A stretch of DNA of 64,000 nucleotides from JADKCZ01 sp963786945 (GTDB lineage Bacteria > Myxococcota > Myxococcia > Myxococcales > Anaeromyxobacteraceae). How positions within the stretch are numbered: position 1 is the stretch's first letter; every line of letters starts with the position of its first letter. The position numbers and the translations under genes are program-made. The stretch lies in contig CAWBAO010000004.1 in NCBI GenBank assembly GCA_963786945.1, positions 1 through 64,000 of the forward strand, read 5' to 3'. A model generated the notes under the pieces. That model saw only the letters and a list, made by a program, of their open reading frames with translations, ran no database searches and was not told where the DNA came from. Shown piece after piece: positions 9,082-17,249 of this stretch.

Positions 9082-10125
9082 ATGGCGAAGACCAAGGCCT
9101 GGGCCGCGCTCTCCCCCACCACCCCGCTGGTCCCCTTCGAGGTCGACCGCCGCGAGCCCGGACCGGGCGACGTGGTCATCGACATCGCCTGGTGCGGGGT
9201 CTGCCACTCCGACATCCACCAGGCCCGCGACGAGTGGGGGGGCTCGCTCTTCCCCATGGTCCCGGGCCACGAGATCGTCGGGACCGTGTCCCGCGTGGGC
9301 AGCGCGGTGACGCGCTTCAAGGTGGGCGACCGGGCCGGGGTGGGCTGCATGGTCGACTCCTGCCGCACCTGCGACAGCTGCCGCCGCGACCTCGAGCAGT
9401 TCTGCTGGAAGGGGGCGGCCTTCACCTACAACGGCACCGAGATGGACCGGAAGACGCCCACCTTCGGCGGCTACTCGAAGCAGGTGGTGGTCACCGAGAA
9501 GTTCGTGCTCGGCATCTCGCCGAAGCTCGACCTGGCCGGCGCCGCGCCGCTCCTCTGCGCCGGCATCACCACCTGGTCGCCGCTGCGCCACTGGAAGGCC
9601 GGCCCGGGGCAGCGGGTCGGCGTGGTCGGCCTGGGCGGGCTGGGCCACATGGCGGTCAAGCTGGCCGCCTCGCTCGGCTGCGAGGTGACCATGCTCTCGA
9701 CCTCCAGGGGCAAGGAGGCCGACGCCCGGCGGCTGGGGGCCCACGACTTCGCGCTCACCAGCGAGAAGCCCACCTTCCGGAGGCTGGCGCGGCGCTTCGA
9801 CCTCGTCCTCGACACCATCTCGGCGCCGCACGACTACAACGCCTACCTGGGGCTGCTGAAGGTGGACGGGACCATGGTGCTGCTGGGCGTGCCCCCGCAG
9901 CCGGCGCCGGTGGCCGCCTTCGCCCTCATCGGGGGGCGCCGCAGCCTGGCCGGCTCGTCCATCGGCGGCATCGCCGAGACCCAGGAGATGCTCGACCACT
10001 GCGCCCAGCACGGCATCACCGCCGACGTCGAGGTGATCCCGGTGGCGCAGGTCAACGAGGCCTACGACCGGATGCTGAGGAACGACGTCCGCTACCGGTT
10101 CGTCCTCGACCTCGCGACGCTGTAG
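9082..10125 (+). CDS. Zinc-dependent NAD(P)H alcohol dehydrogenase, cinnamyl-alcohol/YahK type
   Basis: A 347-residue medium-chain dehydrogenase that should interconvert aldehydes and alcohols with NAD(P)H. Catalytic zinc ligands are in CGVCHSD (Cys and His near residue 40) and the GHE motif (PGHEIVG near 63). The structural-zinc lobe has four cysteines in CMVDSCRTCDSCRRDLEQFC. The cofactor fold has GVVGLGGLGHMAVKLA near residue 180; the Ser/Thr-Arg that follows the second beta strand (STSRGKEADAR) suggests NADPH preference, as in YahK and AdhC. An AGGAG Shine-Dalgarno precedes the ATG. It sits alone apart from the small upstream gene, so its natural substrate is not indicated by context. Confidence 0.93.
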   Translation: MAKTKAWAALSPTTPLVPFEVDRREPGPGDVVIDIAWCGVCHSDIHQARDEWGGSLFPMVPGHEIVGTVSRVGSAVTRFKVGDRAGVGCMVDSCRTCDSCRRDLEQFCWKGAAFTYNGTEMDRKTPTFGGYSKQVVVTEKFVLGISPKLDLAGAAPLLCAGITTWSPLRHWKAGPGQRVGVVGLGGLGHMAVKLAASLGCEVTMLSTSRGKEADARRLGAHDFALTSEKPTFRRLARRFDLVLDTISAPHDYNAYLGLLKVDGTMVLLGVPPQPAPVAAFALIGGRRSLAGSSIGGIAETQEMLDHCAQHGITADVEVIPVAQVNEAYDRMLRNDVRYRFVLDLATL

Positions 10126-10134
10126 CGCGGCGGG

Positions 10135-11073
10135 TCAGCGCGCCGGGGCCGGCGCGGGAGCAGGGGCCGGCGCAGGAGCCGCGGGAGTGGCCGCGGGCCG
10201 GGGGGATGGGACCGGCCGCACCGGCGCCGCCAGGTTGCAGAGGTCGACGTGGCCGGCCGGGCGCTGGTACCAGGGCTCGCGCCGGTTGCGGCGCGCCTCG
10301 ACCAGCGCCTCCCAGGCCGGCCCCTCGGTCCGGAAGACCTCCAGCGGCGTCCGCTCGGCGGCCGGCAGGTCGGCCGCCACCCGCACGGCCCGGAGCGGCG
10401 TGCGCAGGGCGGCCTGGTCGTAGAAGCCCATGGGCGCCGGCCCGCGGGCCATCACCGAGAGCAGCTCCATCCCCTGCACCACCCGCCCCAGCGCGGTGAT
10501 GTTGCGGTCGAGGTGGCGGGGCGACTGGCCGATGACCACGTAGAGCGAGGCGCCGGTGGAGGAGTCGGGCGCCACGTCGCGGCCGGCCCCCACCACGCCG
10601 TAGCAGTGGGCCAGCCAGGCCCGACCGGCCCCGGGATCGCGGGCGGCGGGGAAGCCGTCGCTGAACCCCACCTCGGGCGCCCAGCCGTCGGCGTCGGGGA
10701 GCCTGGTGAAGGGGAGCCCGGCGGCCGCCCGGGTGAACTCGGCCGGGAGCCTGGCCTCGGCGCGGCCGAGCGGGCGCGCGCGGGCCGGGTCCTCCTCGTC
10801 CGGGTCGCCCCACTGGACCACGTAGTTGTCCTGGGCGCGGATGACGGCCAGCCCGTCCCAGTAGCCCCCCCGCGCCAGGGCCTTCACGTTGGCGGCGTGG
10901 CGGGGCGCGAACTGCGGCGCCAGCTCGATGATCACCCGGCCGGCGGGCAGCTCCAGGTAGAGCGTCCGGTCGGGATCGAGCCGCCGCCAGGCGGACGGCG
11001 GGGCGCCGTCGACGATCTCCTGGGCGGTGGCGGCGAGGGCGAGGGCCAGCAGGGCGGCGGGCAGGATCGGCAT
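10135..11073 (-). CDS. Exported cyclophilin-type peptidyl-prolyl isomerase
   Basis: A 312-residue protein with an N-terminal signal peptide (MPILPAALLALALAATAQ) and a cyclophilin-like core. The core shows features of the family: AGRVIIELAPQFAPRHAANVKALARGG has the conserved 'P-x-x-V-x-N-x' helix, followed by the barrel with YVVIGQSPRHLDRNITALGRVVQG. It probably aids folding of exported proteins in the periplasm. Insertions between strands are longer than in classical PpiA (about 190 residues), and the last 25 residues are a Pro-Ala repeat tail. It is convergent with the alcohol dehydrogenase gene (9 bp between them). Confidence 0.85.
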   Translation of the reverse strand: MPILPAALLALALAATAQEIVDGAPPSAWRRLDPDRTLYLELPAGRVIIELAPQFAPRHAANVKALARGGYWDGLAVIRAQDNYVVQWGDPDEEDPARARPLGRAEARLPAEFTRAAAGLPFTRLPDADGWAPEVGFSDGFPAARDPGAGRAWLAHCYGVVGAGRDVAPDSSTGASLYVVIGQSPRHLDRNITALGRVVQGMELLSVMARGPAPMGFYDQAALRTPLRAVRVAADLPAAERTPLEVFRTEGPAWEALVEARRNRREPWYQRPAGHVDLCNLAAPVRPVPSPRPAATPAAPAPAPAPAPAPAR

Positions 11074-11126
11074 GCGCCGACCCTACCACCCTCCCCCGCC
11101 CCGCCGCCCTCGGCCGGCCGCCGAGC

Positions 11127-11480
11127 CTACCGCGGCATGTCGTAGAGGCCGCCGGCGTTCACGACCTGCGTGAAGCCAGCCTGCTTCAGCATGCGGGCCG
11201 CCATGCCGCTGCGGGCCCCCGAGGCGCAGTAGAGCACCACGGCCTTGTCCTTCTGGAGCTCGCCGAGGCGCCGGCCGAGCTCGTTGACCGGGATGTTCAC
11301 CGCACCCGGGTAGAAGCCATCCCGGTACTCCTCCGACGAGCGCACGTCGACCACCTGCCCGCCGGACTTGATCATCTCCACCACCACGTTCTGGGCCACC
11401 TTGCCTCCGTTCAGGAACCTTCTGACGACGAGCCACCCCGCCACGGCCACCAGCGCCGCGGTCACCGGGTCGATGTTCAT
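11127..11480 (-). CDS. Membrane-anchored rhodanese-like protein
   Basis: A 117-residue protein with one N-terminal membrane segment (about residues 7-22) and a single rhodanese domain. The active-site loop is CASGARSG, with the catalytic Cys near residue 86; the domain starts at QVVDVRSSEEYRDG. Such proteins carry sulfane sulfur as a Cys-persulfide. Its ATG overlaps the TGA of the upstream reductase-rhodanese gene (ATGA), so the two are translationally coupled and probably act on the same sulfur species. The membrane anchor suggests the persulfide is handled at the inner membrane, perhaps with sulfide oxidation or sulfur respiration; this is inference. Confidence 0.88.
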   Translation of the reverse strand: MNIDPVTAALVAVAGWLVVRRFLNGGKVAQNVVVEMIKSGGQVVDVRSSEEYRDGFYPGAVNIPVNELGRRLGELQKDKAVVLYCASGARSGMAARMLKQAGFTQVVNAGGLYDMPR

Positions 11481-13138
11481 GCACCCTCCACGACGAACCC
11501 GCCCTCGAGCTCCATGCTCACCCAGCCCCCGGTCAGGTTGACGACGTCGCGGTACCCGCTCTCCACCAGGGTCCGCAGCGCCAGGTGGGCGCGGAAGCCG
11601 GTGCGGCAGTAGAGGACGATGCGCCGGTCCCGCGGCAGCTGCTCCAGCTCCCAGCGGACGTCGTCGACCGGCAGCAGCAGCGCCCCGGCCAGGTGCCCCC
11701 GGTTCCACTCTCCCAGGGTCCGGGTGTCGACCACCAGCGGTGGGTTCGGCCCGGCCAGCTCCGCCTTGAGCTGCGCGGCGGTGAGGAGCGGCGAGAAGCC
11801 GGAGCGGTCGTTCTCGGCGACGAAGGCCGCCAGGTTGACGGGGTCGTTGGCCGAGGAATAGGGGGGCGCGTAGGCCAGGTCCAGCTCGGCGAGGTCGTGC
11901 AGCGTCATCTGCCCGTGCAGCGCCGTGGCCAGCACGTCGATGCGCTTCTCGACGCCGGCCTCGCCGAAGGCCTGGGCCCCGAGCAGCCGGCCCGAGCCGC
12001 GCTCGTACACCAGCTTGAGCGAGAGCTCGCGGCCGCCCGGGTAGTAGCCGGCGTGGTGGTCCTTGTGGATCACCGCCACGCCCACCTCGAGGCCGGCCTC
12101 GCGCGCGGCCCGCTCGGTCAGGCCGGTGGAGGCCGCGGTGGCGTCGAAGACCTTGACCACGCTGGTCCCGCTGGCGCCGCCGTAGCGCATCGAGCCGCCC
12201 AGCGCGTTGGTGGCGGCGATCCGCCCCTGCCGGTTGGCCGGCCCGGCCAGCGGGATGCGGACCTTCCTGCCGGAGACGCGGTGGAGGATCTCGACCATGT
12301 CGCCGGCGGCGTAGATGTCGGGGTCGGAGGTCTGCAGCCGCTCGTCGACCAGCAGCCCGCCGGCCGGGCCCAGCGCCAGGCCGGCCGACTTCACCAGCGT
12401 CAGCTCGGGCCGCACCCCGACCGAGAACAGCACCAGGTCGGCGGGGAGCCGGCGGCCGTCGGTGAGCTCGACCGTCCTGTCGGCGTGGACCGCCTTGACG
12501 CCGGTGCCGGTGACGACCTGCACGCCGTGCGCGGCGAGCCGCTGCGCCACCTGCACCCCGAACTCGCGGTCCATCACGCCCATCACCGTGGGCAGCAGCT
12601 CGACCACCGTGGTCTCCAGCCCGCGGCTGCGGAAGGCCTCGGCCATCTCCAGCCCGATGAAGCCGCCCCCCACCACCACGGCGGTGCGCGGCTTCGAGGC
12701 CTCGATGAAGCCGTCGAGCCGGTCGGTGTCGGGCACGGTCCAGAGCTTGAAGACGTGGGGCGCGTCGGCGCCCGGGAGCGGCGGCAGGATGGGGTTGCCG
12801 CCCTGGGCCAGGATCAGCTTGTCGTAGGGGATCCAGCGCTCGCCCTCGGGGCCCGCGGCACGGACCCGCTTCCCGGCCCGGTCGATCTCCAGCGCCTCGG
12901 TGCGGACCTCGACCTTGACCCGGTAGCGGGCGTCGAAGCCCTCGGGCGTCTGCAGCAGCAGCTCGGACCGCTTCCGGATGTCGCGGGAGATGAAGTAGGG
13001 CAGGCCGCAGTTGGCGTAGGAGACGTACGGGCCGCGCTCCAGCACGGTGATCTCGGCGGCCTCGCTGAGCCTGCGGGCGCGGGCGGCGGCGGTGGCCCCG
13101 CCGGCGACCCCCCCGATGATCAGCAGTCTCGTCGTCAT
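11477..13138 (-). CDS. CoA-disulfide/persulfide reductase fused to rhodanese
   Basis: A 553-residue flavoprotein. Residues 1-445 are a pyridine nucleotide-disulfide oxidoreductase: FAD site GGVAGGATAAARARR, redox Cys in YVSYANCGLPYFIS (Cys near 43), NAD site VVVGGGFIGLEMAEAF and second FAD motif IYAAGDMVE. Residues about 455-550 form a rhodanese domain with catalytic loop CRTGFRAH. This domain order and single active Cys are those of the CoADR-RHD / NADH-dependent persulfide reductase (Npsr) family, which reduce CoA-disulfide, CoA-persulfide or polysulfide. Expected role is cytosolic thiol and sulfane-sulfur reduction. The start is the ATG giving MTTRLLIIGGVAGG; longer in-frame extensions lack coding character. 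It overlaps the following rhodanese gene by 4 bp. Confidence 0.92.
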   Translation of the reverse strand: MTTRLLIIGGVAGGATAAARARRLSEAAEITVLERGPYVSYANCGLPYFISRDIRKRSELLLQTPEGFDARYRVKVEVRTEALEIDRAGKRVRAAGPEGERWIPYDKLILAQGGNPILPPLPGADAPHVFKLWTVPDTDRLDGFIEASKPRTAVVVGGGFIGLEMAEAFRSRGLETTVVELLPTVMGVMDREFGVQVAQRLAAHGVQVVTGTGVKAVHADRTVELTDGRRLPADLVLFSVGVRPELTLVKSAGLALGPAGGLLVDERLQTSDPDIYAAGDMVEILHRVSGRKVRIPLAGPANRQGRIAATNALGGSMRYGGASGTSVVKVFDATAASTGLTERAAREAGLEVGVAVIHKDHHAGYYPGGRELSLKLVYERGSGRLLGAQAFGEAGVEKRIDVLATALHGQMTLHDLAELDLAYAPPYSSANDPVNLAAFVAENDRSGFSPLLTAAQLKAELAGPNPPLVVDTRTLGEWNRGHLAGALLLPVDDVRWELEQLPRDRRIVLYCRTGFRAHLALRTLVESGYRDVVNLTGGWVSMELEGGFVVEGA

Positions 13139-13227
13139 GGCGCTTGGGAGCCCTCCCCCGGTGAAAGGATTCGGTGGCGCGGCGACTTGACCCACCGCCC
13201 GGCGTCCAATACGACGGAGGGGCCCTC

Positions 13228-14446
13228 ATGGTCGACCCCCTCGAACCCCTGCTCGCCGACGGCGTGATCGACGAGGTGGTGGCGCGCCTCAAGAGCGGCA
13301 AGGAGGCGGACCTCTGGCTGGTCCGCCACGGCGCCGAGATCGTCGCCGCCAAGGTCTACAAGTCGCGCCAGGCCCGCTCCTTCAAGAACAACTCGGCCTA
13401 CCTGGAGGGGCGGAAGGTCCGCAACAGCCGGACCCAGCGGGCCATGGACCGCGGCAGCCGGTTCGGCCAGGCCGCCGCCGAGGAGGCCTGGAAGACCAAG
13501 GAGGCCGACGCCCTCCACGCGCTGCACGCCGCCGGGGTGTCGGTGCCCCGCCCGGTGCTCTTCTACGAGGGGGTGCTGCTGATGGAGGTGGTGGTGGACG
13601 CCGCCGGCCGCCCGGCGCCGCGCCTCGTCGACGCCCGGCTGGAGCGGGAGCAGGCGGCCGAGATGTACGCCGGCCTCCGCTCGCAGGTCGTCAAGATGCT
13701 CTGCTGCGACCTGGTCCACGGCGATCTCTCCCCCTACAACGTGCTGCTGGGGCGGGAGGGGCCGGTCATCATCGACTTCCCGCAGGTGGTGGGAGCGGCC
13801 CACAACAGCCAGGCCGAGGGCTTCTTCTTCCGCGACCTCGCCAACCTGCGCCACTTCTTCGAGGCCCTCGACCCGGCCCTGCGCGCCGCGGCCGGCGACG
13901 GGCGAGAGATTCTGGCGGGCCTACTCGAGGCGCGAGCTGACGCCCGACTTCGTGCCGGCGCCGCCGCGCCCGGGAGCGCCACCGGCACCCGAGCCGCGGT
14001 CCGAGCCTCGGCCCGGCCCGCCGCGGGGCCGGCCGGACCGGGGTGCACCGCCCCGGCCGCAGCAGCCGCCGCAGCAGCAACCTCCACGGCCACCGCGCGA
14101 GCAGCCGCACCCGCACCCGCAGCAGCAGCGGCCCAGCCAGCGCCAGCCACAGCACCCGCAGGAACGGCAGGCGCAGCGGCCGCCGCCGCACCAGGCCCAT
14201 CCACGCCCCGGGGCGGGCCGGCCCCCGCAGGGTCGGCCGGGGCGGCCCACTCGCCAGGGGCCCGTCGTCCAGCGGGTCCCGGTGCTCGGGGGCGGTTCGC
14301 AGCCGCGCCCCGCACCGGCCGCCGCTCGCCCCGTGGTCGCACCGGCCGAGGGGCCGACCCGGGGCCCGGCCCCGACCGGGCCTGGCCGGGGCCACCGCCG
14401 GCGACGGCGCGGTCGCCGCGGCGGTGGCGCTGGTGGCCCGCCCTAG
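13228..14446 (+). CDS. RIO-family atypical protein kinase with a Pro/Gln/Arg-rich tail (one frameshift)
   Basis: An atypical serine kinase of the RIO family, otherwise best known from ribosome maturation in archaea and eukaryotes and found in some bacteria. The kinase core (residues about 1-230) shows the nucleotide-binding segment KSGKEADLWLV, AAKVYKS, catalytic DLVHGDLSPYNVLL and the metal-binding IIDFPQ. The frame breaks in GCGGGCC at about 13917-13919: deleting one G gives LAAYSRRELTPDF, a typical RIO C-terminus, and then a low-complexity tail rich in Pro, Gln, Arg and His running to TAG at 14446, ending HRRRRRGRRGGG. The basic tail could bind nucleic acid. The ATG is preceded by GGAGGGG. 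Stops of this gene and the opposite immunity gene overlap in CTAG. Confidence 0.82.
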
Positions 14447-14808
14447 CGGAGCCCGACCACGTTGTCGCCGCCCTCCCACTCCGCCAGCCGCCCCACCTGG
14501 CGCGCCAGCTCGGGCCAGGTGTCCCCGGTGCAGCGCTCCACCTCGCGCGCCAGGAAGGCCTTGAGCCGCGGCAGGTCCCACTCGAAGACCAGCAGCAGCC
14601 CGCGCCCCGGCACCGCGCCGTGCCGCCCGTGGCGCCGCTCCAGCCAGCTCGGCGTCGCCACCAGCAGCTCGAACCGCTCGCGCCCGCGCTGGCCGAGGAC
14701 GCCCACCTCCAGCACCAGCGGGATGGCGAACTCGTGCGCCACCGGCGGGCGCCAGCCCTCCAGGTCGGCAATCTCGTCGCAGCGGAGGCTCTTGAGGCGG
14801 GCGCGCAT
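14443..14808 (-). CDS. Imm8-like immunity protein (orphan)
   Basis: A 121-residue cytosolic protein that I match by eye to the Imm8 family of polymorphic-toxin immunity proteins. Supporting features are an N-terminal 'M-x-A-x-L-K-S-L' opening (MRARLKSL), a D-x-E-x-W-x-P stretch near residue 16, the central 'F-x-x-L-V-x-T-P-x-W-L' (FELLVATPSWL) and a C-terminal segment with Trp residues. Family members neutralise contact-delivered toxins. No toxin, VgrG, Rhs, PAAR or other polymorphic-toxin gene is visible on either side, so it is an orphan here. Convergent with and sharing the stop-codon sequence of the RIO kinase gene. The assignment rests on recalled family patterns, not a search. Confidence 0.6.
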   Translation of the reverse strand: MRARLKSLRCDEIADLEGWRPPVAHEFAIPLVLEVGVLGQRGRERFELLVATPSWLERRHGRHGAVPGRGLLLVFEWDLPRLKAFLAREVERCTGDTWPELARQVGRLAEWEGGDNVVGLR

Positions 14809-14869
14809 CGCGCCAATGTAGCGGCCGCGATGCCGGCGCCGACGGCGCCCGGCCCCGTGGACGGACGGG

Positions 14870-17202
14870 CTACCTGTTGAGCGTCATGAGCCGGATCGAA
14901 TCCGGCCGCGTCCTTCCAGGCCAGGGACAGGTCCCCGTCCCAGGTGACCGTCACCTGGGGGGTCTCTCCCGCACCCACGGGGGCCGAATCGTCCGGATGG
15001 CCCAGGTCGAATCCAGGCCCCGCCCTCCAGGGCTGCGGCGCGAACCTGCTCCGTCCCGCCGTCCACGTAGCCGAGCACGAGGCGGCCCGATGGCTCGAAG
15101 GTCAGGTCGGGCCGCTTGGCGCCATCGAGGCTCGTCAGGTGCCATGCGGCGCCGTCCCAGGTGCCCACGAAGGTGCGGTCGGCTCCACCGGAGGACTCAG
15201 ACCAGCACATGACCAGCTCGCCAGAGGGATCGACCTTCAGTCGCGGCGCCGAGGAGACCGCCCCCCCGTCGCGCTCCATCGGCCCCTCGAGGCCCCCCCA
15301 CGCGGCGCCGAGCCACCTCCGAAGGAAGATCCTGCGCTCCCCGCCAGCGGCCGGCTCCCGCCAGGCGACCACTGGCCCTTGTCCATCGACCAGCGCCAGC
15401 GCCAGGTCCGAAGGCGCTCCGTTGGCGAGATCGCCGTCCATCGCGGCCCACCCTGAGCCCTCCAGGCGGCTGACGAAGAGGGCCGTGGCCCCCGCGCCGT
15501 CGTCCTCGAGCCAGGCCATGACCAGCCGTGGGTTGGTGCTCGCGTCCTCCACGCCCACGGCGAGGTCGTGGGCGTCGTGCGAGGTCGACCGGTTGGGATA
15601 TTTCCCCGTGGCCGCCTGGAAGGCCTCCCAGGTGGTCGCGAACCTGGCGATCCAGTGACCCGCCAGGTCCAGCTCCGTCCAGGCCACGGCCGTGAGGGCC
15701 CCGACCGGGACCCGGGAGGTCGTCGAGACCGGTCGCCCCAGGCGGCAGGTGCCCGCGACGGCCGGTCCGATGAACGAGTCGCAGCCGGTCGACCGCTTCA
15801 CCAGAATCGACAGAATCGACCAGGTCGAGCGCTCCAAGGACGAGCTCCTCCCCGGCGGCGGGGACCTCGATCGCCGCGGCCCGCCACGGCGGCACGAGGA
15901 AGCGGGCCGTCCGTGGCTGCATGAGCAGGCCGGCCAGGTCCGTGGCCGCTCCGTCGACGGCGACGATCACGACGCTCCCCGGAGCCGGGCTGGCGTGCAG
16001 GGTCACCGCCATCGCCGAGGCCGTGTCGAGGACCTCGAGATCATGGGGGAGCGGCGTCCCCGCCCCGTCGGTGACGACCACCTCGACCGTGCCGAAGCGT
16101 GCTGCGTCCATCTGCTCGGAGAAGATGACGTCGATGGCCGAGCGGGCCATCAAGTGATCCGGGTGAGCCGGGATGAGGCGCGCGGCTCGATCCGGACCGT
16201 GGGCGGCGTGTTGTCGACCCTGAAGGACTGCTGTTCGGTGTACTGGACAAGCCTTCCGACCTGCGCCACGCCCGTCATCCAGCAGTCGCCGTCCGTCACC
16301 CGGGTCGTATCCAGGTCAATCCGGCCGTCGACCCCGAGAGGGAGGCGGGCGGGAGGCCCCGAGCTGCAGCCGAAGTCCAGCCAGAGCGCTGCGGGCGGAT
16401 GCCCCGAGGCCACGACCTGGATCGGGACCACCCCTCGCAGGTAGCCGGGCCGCGCGGGAGGAGGCACCTCGAGGACAATCGAGGTTGCCGGCTGGAGCCA
16501 CCGCCACGTCGTGGGAGCTGCCAGCGGGTTGCCCGCCAAATAGGTGATGGAGCCGTGGACCACCTCGACGAACGCAGCGTTCGACATGGTCACGGGGAGC
16601 TGGACGGTGAGGGTCGTCCCGTCCTCCGCGAGGGTGACGGCGGCCGATCGGTCGAAGGTGCCGTCGATGACGACCTCGAACGCCACCGAGGCATCGATCG
16701 GCTCGGAGAAGGTTCCTTGCAGGCGGCTGACGCCGGGGAGCTCGTACTGCCCGGGAGGGAGGCTCCAGGCCACGGTGGGCGGGGTCTGGTCGACCACCAC
16801 CTCCCGGACCTGGCTCCGGGACCAGCGGTCGCCGAAGCGCGCCAACCCCGCGAGTCGATACGTCCCCTCCGCCCCGAGGTCGAAGGTCGCCGACCGGCCC
16901 GCCAGGCTCCGGGCCACGCCGTTCACCTCGAGCGCCAGCTCATCCGGCTGGATCCCTGGCAAGCCGAACTGGAGCTCGACCAGGCCGTCGGCAACGAGGC
17001 GGTCTCCAGAAGGAGCCAGGAACTCGATCCGGAGGTCCTGGCAGCTTCCCTCGAAACACGCCCAGGGCGCCGCGCACTGGCTGTCCGCCTGGCAGCTCGC
17101 GTCCGGGGCCAGCACGCGCTGGTCCCCCTTCGAACAGCCTACCGCCAGCGCAGCGAGCGCGCCCAGAACCAGGGTGGGCGTGAGCCCCGACCCCGAGGAC
17201 AT
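14870..17202 (-). pseudogene. Large lipoprotein with Ig-like and repeat modules, broken by about four frameshifts
   Basis: The gene starts at ATG 17202 with a lipoprotein signal (VLGALAALAVGC, Cys about 23) followed by a short Cys-rich piece. Ig-like beta modules follow (about 45-330), with repeats of 'VDQTPPTVAWSLP' and 'VDNTPPTVRIEP'. The next part reads SAIDVIFSEQMDAARF, a bacterial Ig-like module, then a run of beta-repeats of the form 'D-x-x-G-x-x-V-x-A-W' (GPVVAWREP, ELVMCWSES, RLVLGYVDG) like a propeller or cell-surface sensor. Single-base shifts can be placed near 16153, 15805, 15015 and 14905; joining the pieces gives a sensible C-terminus IRLMTLNR and TAG at 14870. Possibly an outer-surface adhesin or carbohydrate-binding lipoprotein. 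It follows the next gene by 47 bp on the same strand, probably in one operon. Confidence 0.6.
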
Positions 17203-17249
17203 GGAAGGAGGCCTCTCGCTGGCGCTCGGTGACGGCGTGACGATGGTCC

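Noticed and set aside
13950..14440. Low-complexity GC region as noncoding or a repeat array
   Set aside because: It reads as one basic, Pro/Gln/Arg-rich frame continuous with the RIO kinase after one base correction.
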